Shown here piece by piece: positions 1 to 10,153 of a stretch of 64,000 bases of DNA. The stretch is taken from the NCBI RefSeq assembly GCF_032854445.1, contig NC_088295.1:31614470-31678469 (forward strand). Direction: 5' to 3'. The notes beneath the pieces are model-generated. The model was given only the letters and a program-made list of their open reading frames with translations. It was not told the origin of the DNA and ran no database searches. The first letter of the stretch is position 1. Each line of letters begins with the position of its first letter. Source of the DNA: Liolophura sinensis (taxonomy: Eukaryota; Mollusca; Polyplacophora; Chitonida; Chitonidae). Made by a program: the position numbers and the translations under genes.

Positions 1-73
1 CAACATTATTACAAAACACATCGAATGATATGAGCTGTTTGTACATGGTGCTCTTCTTGGATATATTTCTCAG

Positions 74-1852
74 GGTATCGAGTGATGCTACTTGGAAGGG
101 AAGACCATGTTATTCTGAATACAACAACGACACTTACATCTATTGACCTGACGGTTCACTTTCCCAAGAGTAATGAATCTGGCCGGTATGAGGTCTGGGT
201 GCGAGCCTTCACAGTATCTCACCACAGTCAATGGGCAAGGAGGGTCATCGGGACAGACAAGCAGTCAGACCGTGACCATTCAGGTGAGAGTGAGTAGATA
301 CATGTTTGTGTAGGCTGCTATTTGGCCTATCATCACAGATTTTCTTGTAATAATGTCTATGTGCCATTTGAACATTTGCTAAATATTTGTGGTGTTTTCC
401 GTTTATTTTGTAAAGATATGCTTTGATTATACCACCCGCAACGACGTTTGAGCGTATGTTGGTATCACTCTGCCTGTTTGTAAATTCCATTTTGTTTACG
501 CAACTCCTCTTAAAGTACTGCACCGGTTTCCATACAAATATGTATACAAACTTTCCCCATGGTCTAAACTGGTAGGGGCATAATTTTTATGCCGTTTGTG
601 TACATATTTACCCAGTTACCTCTCCTCTCCACTTGAGGTACTCCATGTCTGCTTCGTACGAACGTTGGGCCTACTTCACAGATTTAGAGCAATGATGCTT
701 GTTCACATATGCAAAAGCTAAGAGGTCATGCTGATGATATATTTCGCGGCAAGATGCTGTACCCATATCTGCACCCTGTTAATACTTGATTTGTCTCCTA
801 TTCCCTTTAGACCTTGATCCCATTTTTCAATGCCATTGAGGTCATTTGAGTGAAATTTTATATAAGGCTTATAAGCGCTCTATCTGTAGAACTGTTTAGC
901 CCAAGATCACCAAACACACTTACACTTTGTCTTGAGGAAGAACACTATCGATTTTCAGCGACCTTGACCTATTTCTTCAAGGTCATTGGAATCATTTAGG
1001 TTAAATTTTATAAAGGCTTGTAAACATGCTTTCTCCAGAACGGTTTAGCCCGAGGTCATCAAACTTACACCATACCTTGGCATATTTTCAGCGACCTTGA
1101 CCCTTTCTTCATTTTCATAGGGGTCATTGAAATTAAATTTTATATAAGAGGCTGCAACGGCAGTCAGAAGTAAACAGAAAAGTTGTCATCCTAAAAAGAT
1201 ATTCTCCTGCTTCATGTTGCACAACTTTCTAAATGCCGCTGGCAGAAGATCTACACATTATTACAAACTGCCGGTAAGTTAGGTTTATTCATTACACTGT
1301 ACATGTGCTCAAGGTTGGGAGGTTTAAATGCATTGCACGCTATTTTTTTAGAATTCTCTTTGATTAAAAGAAAAAGAATTATACAACTATGTCCCTACCG
1401 CGCTTCCGTACTTGTCCCATATTTTGCTGCAACTGTTATAAAATGCAAAGGAGAAGTAAAATTATCACAATGACAAAATTGGGGGCAATTCGAAGCCTTT
1501 CACATTTGAACATCATGGCATGTCAGTTGATGGAGCTAGGTGATATTTCGCACATCCGGCTTCCAGCTTTTCACCGTTGCATTCTCTTCTCTGAACAGTT
1601 ATACCACTGGCCTTAGGTCTGGGCCTGGGAATCGGTCTGCCGATGGCCTTATGTCTGGTGATCGTGACAGGTGTTGTTCTGTACCGCCGAGTTCTCCGCC
1701 CAAAATCGGGCTCCTTCTCATTCAGCATCGTCCATGAGGCACTAGACAGGGTCAGGGCTGGTGTTCGCCGTGTCACTCGTGCAGAGACCCCGGGGACTGA
1801 GGACAGACAACCGGATAGAGCCCCAACTGGAACTGTAAGCACCGAAGACTAA
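74..1852 (+). CDS. 3' end of a type I membrane protein gene (FN3-like exon, TM helix, cytoplasmic tail); 5' partial
   Basis: Two exons are visible, 74-283 and 1599-1852 (stop TAA at 1850-1852); the gene begins upstream of the window. The first exon follows a TTTCTCAG acceptor and ends CAG/GTGAGA. Its frame contains YRVMLLGRED, then LTVHF and SGRYEVWVRAFTV, an alternating beta-strand pattern like the end of a fibronectin type III domain; an Ig-like fold is the alternative. It leaves one base, which matches the phase of exon two. Exon two encodes a Gly/Leu/Val-rich hydrophobic helix (LALGLGLGIG to VIVTGVVLY) followed by the stop-transfer residues RR and a tail of about 60 residues without a motif I recognise. 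Oddity: in the last third of the first exon the +1 frame reads NGQGGSSGQTSSQTVTIQ, a more typical domain end, but its phase does not join exon two. Either the annotated frame is right or there is an indel near 215-225. The gene family is not identified. Confidence 0.5.
800..1155. repeat. Degenerate tandem repeat with GACCTTGA motifs
   Basis: About 2.5 copies of a 130-150 bp unit lie in the intron of the first gene. Each copy contains GACCTTGA(T/C)C, then a stretch ending GAGGTCATT or AAGGTCATT, then AAATTTTATA. Copies start near 811, 960 and 1090. The copies are diverged, so the array is not recent. The element class is not known to me. Confidence 0.55.
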
Positions 1853-2265
1853 GGACAAACAGCCGAACAAAAGTACATAGAAGTCGATATCTGGAGGCGA
1901 TAAAGCTGCAAATCGTGTGCTAATTGTTTTTCGTATAACTGAATGTTTTATTCGGAAAAATGTATCCACCTGTTACATTGCATAGTGTTGGTTGAATTCA
2001 TATATGGTTTATTAATTTGAAAGAAAATAGTTCCTGTATATGACAAGATTTTTAGTCTCCGACCCATTCATGTTTACCTTATTCCCAATTTTCCCAAATT
2101 GTTGCATGAAAGTCTCATTATCATCAACATCTATTATCAAGAGAGCTACTGTATAATTGGATGGGCAAATGTTCTGATGGACGTTATCAATACTGTTTGT
2201 AGAACTAATATCGTTGGAATTTTGTTACCGTTTGTCCTACATTAATTATCTCATATACTGATACT

Positions 2266-2271
2266 AATAAA
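2266..2271 (+). other. Candidate polyadenylation signal of the first gene
   Basis: AATAAA lies 414 bp after the stop codon at 1852, with no earlier canonical hexamer that I could find. It would give a 3' UTR of about 0.43 kb. No transcript evidence is available. Confidence 0.35.
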
Positions 2272-3479
2272 TTCCGGGTGTCCAGATGAGCAAAAGGCTT
2301 TGTCATCAAGCCTCCACTACAAACTTTTGCGTTGAGAGTAGCGCAGTTCGGGTTCGGTTCCATGATGCTCACTTAGCTGTTTGTCCTTAACTACCATGAT
2401 GACATATGTTGTAGATATATAAAGTGCACTTAGCTAAGGGCAACTGAACACTAAGTATGCTTCATGAAACTGGCCCCTGTTCATGGGAATACCTTTTCAA
2501 GCGCAATGGCGATTCGCGCCCAATCTGGATTTGATCGTTGTTCTCTTGCAATAGTTGAGTACTGCGTTATCAGTGTGCCTAAAGGCAGAAATGAGCAGTG
2601 CATTACATAGGTTTGGACCAGATTATTGTACACGGAAAGGTTCTCCAGTTGCATTCGAAATTTCCTTTCTAATTAGTGTATTTCAGATTTCTTGTATAAG
2701 AAGCGATAAGTCCGTGCATTCGAATTGTATGTATGTTTATATAATATTTTAAGGGATATTTATACATGATTTCAGCGTATATGTCTTTTAAAATTAATGA
2801 ACGTTGGCCAATTTCTAGAAAAATTATGATGAATATTTGATTTCAGACTTAACCCTTTGCTGTATGATAACGACTGTGAACTTCTATCGTATTACTTGGA
2901 CAAATAATCTGTTGTTACTCCCAATAAAACATGTTACCACTTGCAGTTTATATTGTTGCGTTTGTTCCTATCGCCTGTGGTCAAGTGTTGCCAAAATCGT
3001 ATGAGTTGATTAGAAGGGTATAGTCGGGTAATTCAGTTTGGAGGTGTTTATGAGTGTATGGTGACTTGATTTATTCCAATGTTCAAATTCCCGCAAACCT
3101 ATTCTAAGTTCACGCATCCTTTGTCATTTCTCATATTTGAAATTCAGTCCCAAGTTTGAGGTAAAATCCATAGACGCCTCTCGACAGAAATAGTTCATAT
3201 AGTAACTCAGACCTAAGACTGAATCGACAACAGTTCATTTGTTGGAGAGGAATCCGGGGCAAAACCTGATACCTAGTATATTGAAAAGAAACAACTTCGT
3301 TACGGTCCGCTTAATGGACTTATGTAGTTTTTCCAGTGCGTTAACTGTAGTTATCAAAGCCATTTTACTCTGACGTTTCCTCCTTTATTAAATGCATTAG
3401 GTTAGAGAGCTTAAAAGATTAAATGGTGTATTGTGTGTCAAAGGACAACAGTATTGAGAATGATCGCTTTTAACGTCGC
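2272..3479. other. Gene-free AT-rich stretch
   Basis: No coding exon, repeat or structured element could be supported here. A second AATAAA lies near 2922 (CCCAATAAAACATG). Confidence 0.4.
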
Positions 3480-3850
3480 TTTCAGTATATTTTGGGTGAT
3501 GTTTTCAGTATTTTTTGGTTGATATATTCAATGCATTTTGGGTGATATACTCAGTATATTTTTGGGGATATATTCAACACATTTTGGGGGATATATTCAG
3601 TATATTTTGGGTGATATATTCAGCATATTTTTGGTGATATGTTCAGTATAGTTTGGGTGATATGTTCAATATATTTTTGGTGATATTTTCAGTATATTTT
3701 TGGTGATATTTTCATTATTTTTGGGGCGATGTTTTCAGTATATTTTGGGTGATATATTCAGTATATTTTTGGTGATGTTTTCAGTATATTTTGGGTGATA
3801 TATTCAGCACATTTCGGGTGACATACTCAGTGTATCTTGGGTCATTTAAA
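3480..3850. repeat. Minisatellite, about 24-bp unit, AT-rich
   Basis: About fifteen imperfect copies of a unit containing TTCAGTATATTTTGGGTGAT. Units differ mainly in the TTGGGT/TTTGGT block and in CAGTATA/CAGCATA/CAACACA. The array lies in intergenic DNA. The forward strand is T/G-rich. Confidence 0.8.
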
Positions 3851-4287
3851 GACACTCTCATCTTGCAGCAGGTAGACATATTTATAGAGATGTATCACTC
3901 TGATCGGTTTATTTTAACTTGTCCCCTACTGTAGGCTCGCTGTAAAATCACTCATCGTCACTTCCAAAATTGTCTTGTTTGCCTTACCTAGACGTAACGC
4001 TATATTCGTCACTTTCGGGAGAACTTAAAACACGGCTGGACAAACCGGCTGAGAGAGAATACCCTGCAGGTATATATGAACGGCATTTACAGAAAAACTA
4101 CCTTAATCGCGGTAATCACCACAAAAAATTTGGAAAATAATCCCAGATTTTCAGCTACCTGTGCATACTAAATTTGTACCAATACTATTAATATTAATGC
4201 TTTTAGCCTTCCCAGCTGGGAGTGTATCGTTGTAAACTCAGACCAGCTGCACTGTTCTAGCAACATAGGCTGCAATACTGGTTTGCT

Positions 4288-4686
4288 TCACTGCCGCTGT
4301 TTCATTCGTTGAGATATTCTGTAGAAAGAGGCCATAAATTCGGAATTGTGAACTGACAGGGAGAATTCGATCGTTTGAAAATTCTCTTTCATTTTCACAG
4401 TGTGTGAGTTTGGCACAGGCAACGGGTATATATTAAAGTCGACGTGAACATGACGAGCCACACAACCATACCAACTTTTTCGAATTTCGAAAATAAATGA
4501 TTCCCCGTCTACCGTTGGCAAGGCAGCAATGTTATCCAAACGCACCTTTAAACACTTGTAATGTTTCGGTTGAAGGAAATTAAATCTACGTTTCTTGCTT
4601 TGTTGATGCACAGCAGATAGAAATGGGTGATTCAGATAACGATGATACTGATAGCTGTACGGCCTTGTCACTGAGGGATTCCCCAT
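4288..4686 (-). CDS. Unexplained single ORF, 132 codons
   Basis: This is an open frame of 132 residues on the minus strand, with a fair start context (AAGGAAATGG). The product starts MGNPSVTRPYSYQYHRY, has a basic patch (KKRRF near residue 32), and then YKCLKVRLDNIAALPTVDGE, which looks like one edge of a beta-rich domain. No signal peptide or membrane segment is visible. I do not recognise the family. It could be an intronless gene, an exon of a gene whose other exons I missed, an old retrocopy or chance. No AATAAA or nearby splice sites were found that would settle it. It is much longer than expected by chance in this AT-rich region, which is the only reason to list it. Confidence 0.25.
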   Translation of the reverse strand: MGNPSVTRPYSYQYHRYLNHPFLSAVHQQSKKRRFNFLQPKHYKCLKVRLDNIAALPTVDGESFIFEIRKSWYGCVARHVHVDFNIYPLPVPNSHTVKMKENFQTIEFSLSVHNSEFMASFYRISQRMKQRQ

Positions 4687-4699
4687 TTCCTTGATCCAT

Positions 4700-5940
4700 A
4701 AATACCTGACCTCTTTGCTGTCATCATTCAGTCATGTCAAGCGTCTAGACTAAATGCAAAGCCGAACCCAGCCGAAATCACGTGATCACTGGCCCTGACT
4801 GTTTGCTTACTGTAATTATTTTTGTTACTCTTTTAGAGGATCCATTTTGGTTGCATTTTATATCAATGCGCATATGAGAACATACGAGACTATGGGAACA
4901 ATGCATTCAAAACATATAACCGGTTGTTCAAACCATGCATCATTCTGTTCATCGTATAAATTTATGTTTAAAAATAAACTTGACAAAACACAGAATTGCT
5001 GTACGAACGGGAAAAGTTGAATAATGTACAAAGGTATTTTATTGTTGTGATATGTACACAATATAGGAATCATTCATTTGTTTACGAACATACAACTATA
5101 TGCCGTTTTCACTTACTGATTAAATCCATTCTTCATAAATCTCAGCCACAGTTAACACATGTACTTTTGCAATATATGCTATTGTCTTTCAATAATTATA
5201 AACCATAGGGTGCACATTTACAAAATATCAAAATTTTCAATTCCAAATACATAAATCTTCTAGACAGGTATGTAGTGTAGTCAGAAATGTAGTTATCTTT
5301 ATGAGTTTCTGCAGATTTATTTCACTGGCTGCTTAAGCAGAATTAAAGTAAAGTAAACTGTTTAGAAGACGATTATTAATTCCTAGTGAACTTTTGTCAT
5401 TATCTGTAAACAGCCAGAGAAATCAAACCGAAAGAAAACGTGACAGGCAAACTTTTTAACATGCATGTAACTGCATTTATTATACAGTTATAAATGTGGT
5501 CCAATAAAATCATTCATATCGTACCACGTGACCGTCCTGTACTTGGAGCGATATTGGATCCTGGAGACTAATGTATTATTTTCATATTGTACTTCAGCAA
5601 TTATTTGAGGTAATTTATATGCTAAAGCATTTGGGGGGCATAGCGGTGTGTATCGTTTGCTCGCTGCGTTTCTGCAAACATTGACGAGGTGAGAATGTTG
5701 ACTGAGGAATAAATTTCATTATTCATTGATTGTCATATTGTGCAAAATACTATTGCGAAGATCAAAATCCACTGAAGTATATTCAAGCGCCGGTTACAGA
5801 TTGCATTACCTGACCAGAACAGGGAGAATGAAAAACTTCCACCACTCCAGGCCAGCTAAATATGTACGTGTATCCTTGGTGGTTATTTGTACGGGAGGTG
5901 AAAGCCCTTAGACAGGTAGTGCTATATAATGAAAAGGTCA
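4700..5940. other. Gene-free AT-rich stretch
   Basis: No exon, RNA gene or repeat family could be supported. The short open frames here have AT-driven composition and overlap each other on both strands. Confidence 0.4.
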
Positions 5941-5942
5941 TT

Positions 5943-6094
5943 GTGAAGTGTTTTTTTTACACTAGGCTATGGAGTGGTGTTGTAGGCCTACTAGTCCATG
6001 TTGTGTTGGAAATCCACATTGGACTGTACGCCTGATTTTTAACACGACATAGACTCGTACAATACCACTACATAATGTACAAAACACTTCACAA
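5943..6094. repeat. Hairpin-type MITE-like element, about 152 bp
   Basis: The left end GTGAAGTGTTTT followed by TAGGCTATGGAGTGGTGTTGTA is the imperfect reverse complement of the right end (TACAATACCACTACATAATG, then AAAACACTTCAC). The two arms of about 60 bp nearly fill the element and leave a short loop near 6010-6035. There is no coding capacity. This is typical of a foldback MITE; target-site duplications were not resolved. Confidence 0.6.
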
Positions 6095-9000
6095 CAGTAA
6101 CTTTTATACAGTAATTTTACATATGAATAAATAATACTCACGTCAGGTGGCTACATACTACATGCAAGAAAGAAATAAACTATGCAGAGGGTATAGACAT
6201 TGGGCCAATTTAGATCAAATGGAAAATCACCTTATAACGAGTTGCGCAAATTACAAAAAGCAAGAGAAACGTCAATATATCGTGTACTCTCAGTCAATAA
6301 TATAATAAGAGCAGTTTAAAATGGTTGTGGTTGGATTGTTTATGGAGAAAAGAAAATTTAGCAGTCTAAATTTTGCCTATATTTTATGTACGTTAATAGC
6401 TGAATATTCAGTTGATCTGTACATTTACATGTGAGATTTGCAAGGTTTTCAGCTGGGTTGATAACAGTTTATCAACAGTTTATATGCCCAGCTATGTACT
6501 TCTTTTGTTACGCCCATTATTATGATGAGTTAAGATAGTTTTAGCCCAGGCGAGTTAACGTTTGTACCATATCCTTATCTGTGATCTACATGTCTGAAAA
6601 CTACAGACGTGATCACATTTTTTGACTTTCCATCAAGAACACTGGTAACTGAAAGCCAAACACTAAGATTAAGAATTCAACTATTCCGAAATACACTTTG
6701 TACACTAAACTGCATAGACATACTTGTATAGAGCCATAGATGCATTCAGTGAATGGACCTCGAATTTCGCCGCATTGGATAAGTTGCAGTGGAAAATATC
6801 ACCCCTATGCTCGACAGCATATGAAATTTGGGTTAGAGAATATAGTTTATGAAAGATATGTGTGGAAATGCTACTACACAAATAGTAAGGCCATGTTAAG
6901 TGCTGTGTAAACTTAATGTGAGCTGTAAGAATGAATCATGGGAACTCACCAGTCACTTTCTTGGCCACAGAATAACGCTAGCGTAAACATGTGTTATGAT
7001 ATGATTCAATATGACTTGTTACGCTCTACAGATTATCCTACCCTTTACGGTAACCCCATAACTTAGCCTTGTCTGGATTTACATGTACCTAACTATGTGA
7101 CATATATTGTCTGTGATCACCCAGTCTCTTCACGGTCTTTGCAATAATTCTCCACTATGGCTTACGGACGATCAGCATCACCACACCTACGTCTCCTCTA
7201 TCTTGGTTCGATGTGGTATTTGATTTGTTTAAACTGTGAATGTTGTGGTGGGTTAATTTCGTGGGTACGAGTGCTATTTTGACTGTGTAACTATTAAAGG
7301 GGGATTTAAAGGCAAAGAAAACACTAAATAAAGCATTTATCAGATGAAAGATCATTAAACACTGTCCAGGAAAATAGTTTGATTTATTTTTTTAGCAGAT
7401 TAACCAACGAAAATGCATTTAAAACATACGATTCTATGGTGGTCTGTTGGGACCGAGAGGGTATCAGTGACGCCACAGCAATATATCTGGCTGGCAATAG
7501 TTCGTTTCAATGTCCATTTGTTGAATGGATTCATAGCTCTAACTGAAGATGCATTAATAATGATGAAATATAGCAATCGGTATGTGTCAAGTGGCAAAAA
7601 GCTGAAGTGACATTGCTGTTCCCAATATGGTCAGAAAAGCCTACAGTAGAATTCAAAATTTTAAATGCATTTTACAATATCGAAAAATATTCTCAAAAAA
7701 TAAATCAAACTAATTTTCTGAACAGTATTTAAAGGCCATTCATCTGACATGTTCTTCATACTAGTGTGTTCTGTGTATTTAATATGGGTAGGACCTTGTT
7801 TAGGCCTGCCGTTCTGTTCGAACTACATGGCTTTTTTGTATGCCTACATGTGCCAGCTAACCTTGCAATTAAGTCAGTCAGAGCTACCGACAACAGCGGC
7901 CCCCACTGCAACGAGCCCCAAAGAGCAATTGTATTTGCAAATGATTTGTGTTTGACTGCATAATTAAAGTTTAAAGTTTCTGGTATCTCACACCGATTTA
8001 GTCCTAATCAGGGTAGTGGAATTTAAAAATGGTGATATATTTTGTCATTTAATGTATATAGCCATTTGTACATTAGATAAACGGTGTATGTGGTTCAAAA
8101 GGGTTTCTTCTGGGTATTCCCCGGTTTTTCCCAGCCAAGTTAACTTGTACTAACATGATCAGTTTTGGGTAATTTGTACAACTACTAAACTATAATTATA
8201 AAGACTCTTTTTCGCGTGAATAAATATGGCTTAAGGGCACGTTGGCAGTATGTCAGCAATACTGTGGCTATCTTTGCCAGTGAAATATATTTGGCATTTG
8301 GTCATGTCACGGTTCTGATGTGATTGTACTTGAAACTTCTCCATTTATACCGTTAGGAAGGTCGTTTAGGTCAAAGGACGTAATGTACCAAATAACGCTT
8401 AGAAAATCTTAATATTTGCGATTATTAAGGTGTGCATTAACAACCGTGTCGTAGTCACAAACCATGGTGCCAAAAGGGTACACCATTAATGCAAGTCATG
8501 GTTTATATCTTTGGAACAAGTTTAGGCAAGCCATTGAAAGACTTTATCAAAGTGATATGACATAGATTACAATTAGTTATGCTCCTGAAAAAATATATCG
8601 TGGGACCCAGTTGTAAAATGTTTAATAAGAAATCTTGACAGTTATTACCTGGGATCAGTTGCTCAAAAACTTTAACTGGAGGCTACTTACAGGCTTTGTC
8701 TCTACAGCAAAGTGTCATAACATAGCCTGAATTTCCGTGGTTAAATGCTATACTATAACTTTTCCCATGTAAGTATTATCCTTTATGTTCGAAAATTATC
8801 GTCTATGGGTCAGAATAAATCTTTGACTTGGTTCTATTCTATATACATATTAAAATTGGTTTCATTGTTTTAAAATATATACGACACACGCAGAAGACCG
8901 GAAAGCTTTGTGCAGAGTTGTGCAGGGCTGAATCTACATCTAGCAAGTCTGAACGATATTGACTTGAGGTCAATCACGAATCTGCTAAAAACTTCGCGGA

Positions 9001-9380
9001 TTCCCCCTAATGTGGTGCTTGCATGGCTCCTTTCAGGAAATATTATATTTTCCTAACGCAGACATGGGGGACAGCCAAGAGTACACCCAGGTGGTGTCAT
9101 AAACAACAGTATTGTGTTTGAACTCAGTTTATTTATTTATTTTTTAAATTTCACCCAGGGCGGGGCGGAAAACGGCAGACATGGGTGTCATTCCAGGTGA
9201 GGCCGTATAAGCGACTAACCTTCATATTGGTAAGATGGTAAATAGAAATCTGGATTTCCGAGACGCTTGATATTCCCGAAGCTTTAGGTCAACAGATGTG
9301 CTCTTAGCACAAGGAAGCATGCCATCAAGTGCACTGAGGCCAAATGTGGTGTGATATCGGATGTCTTTGGCATGGCGCTC
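6095..9380. other. Gene-free stretch with few features
   Basis: No supported gene. A segment at about 7729-7805 (CATGTTCTTCATACTAGTGTG) is recognisably similar to about 15103-15180 (CATGTACTTCATGCTAGTGTG), so both are probably old copies of one dispersed repeat of unknown type. The small open frames near 7400-7960 overlap on both strands and have no conserved content that I recognise. Confidence 0.35.
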
Positions 9381-9524
9381 CAGAGGTCACTTTCACAAAA
9401 CTTCGCAAATTAGTTTTTCGTAACTTTTCTCGTAAATGGGGTCGCCTTATGGGACTATAACCTAGACAACGTCTTTTACGAAATATGTTTCGAGAAATGT
9501 GATTTATTTGTGAAAGTGGCCCCA
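9381..9524. repeat. MITE-like element, copy 1 of a pair
   Basis: About 143 bp. The left end GAGGTCACTTTCACAAAACT is matched by an inverted right end (TTTGTGAAAGTGGCCCC). Internal blocks such as GTCTTTTACGA are shared with the copy at 24945-25084, which has the same length. Two copies with the same ends and inverted symmetry support a small non-autonomous DNA element. Confidence 0.55.
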
Positions 9525-10036
9525 GGGATATAGCACTAGGAACGTGAGGTCATTGGAATTGGCGTGCTTCAGTAAAAATGTCATTACTACTTTATTAACA
9601 TATTACATCCTCCCATTCCATTTAAAACGTTAAATCAAGTAATTTAGGGAGCGAATCAGGACCAACTGTTTGTTTTCCAATCCCGTTCCTTAACAGAGAA
9701 GTTGTGGATTCACCTATGAGGAAGAAACATTAAATCTTTGGAAGGAATGGATGACTAGTCCAAGGTAAGTCTTGTAACCCTATGAAACCTCTAATACAAT
9801 CGTTGTCGCTTGCAGGTTACAAGCATGATTTGTATTACCCGAGTTCAGGATTTTTTCTATCACTTTTGGCACGGAGTATATTTTCGTAAATTCGGTGAAT
9901 TTGTGCATCTCTTAGAGACGGACTTAATTTCAAAATGGTAACCATCTGAAAGGCAATTACCCATTAACAGTCTGCCGTTAATATCTGCCGACGTATACTA
10001 TATATTATAGGGCCAAGTAGATTTTTGGTGTATATG

Positions 10037-10120
10037 ACCAATGGAATGCTATCGTTGTGGTGACGTCATAGGATTAACACATAAGTTCGGGATAAAACAG
10101 CTCTCTTGGGCACACGGCAT
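10037..10120 (+). promoter_or_regulatory. Predicted promoter of the EMI-EGF gene (CCAAT, CRE, TATA-like)
   Basis: In the expected order upstream of the ATG at 10154 are a CCAAT box (GACCAATGG near 10036), a perfect palindromic CRE/ATF site TGACGTCA at 10061-10068, and a TATA-like GATAAAA at 10091-10097. That spacing would place transcription start near 10120 and give a 5' UTR of about 35 bases. The layout independently supports the small first exon. Response to CREB/ATF factors is inference. Confidence 0.5.
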
Positions 10121-10153
10121 AAATGAGGTCCTTGTCTTGGCATTGACAACAAG

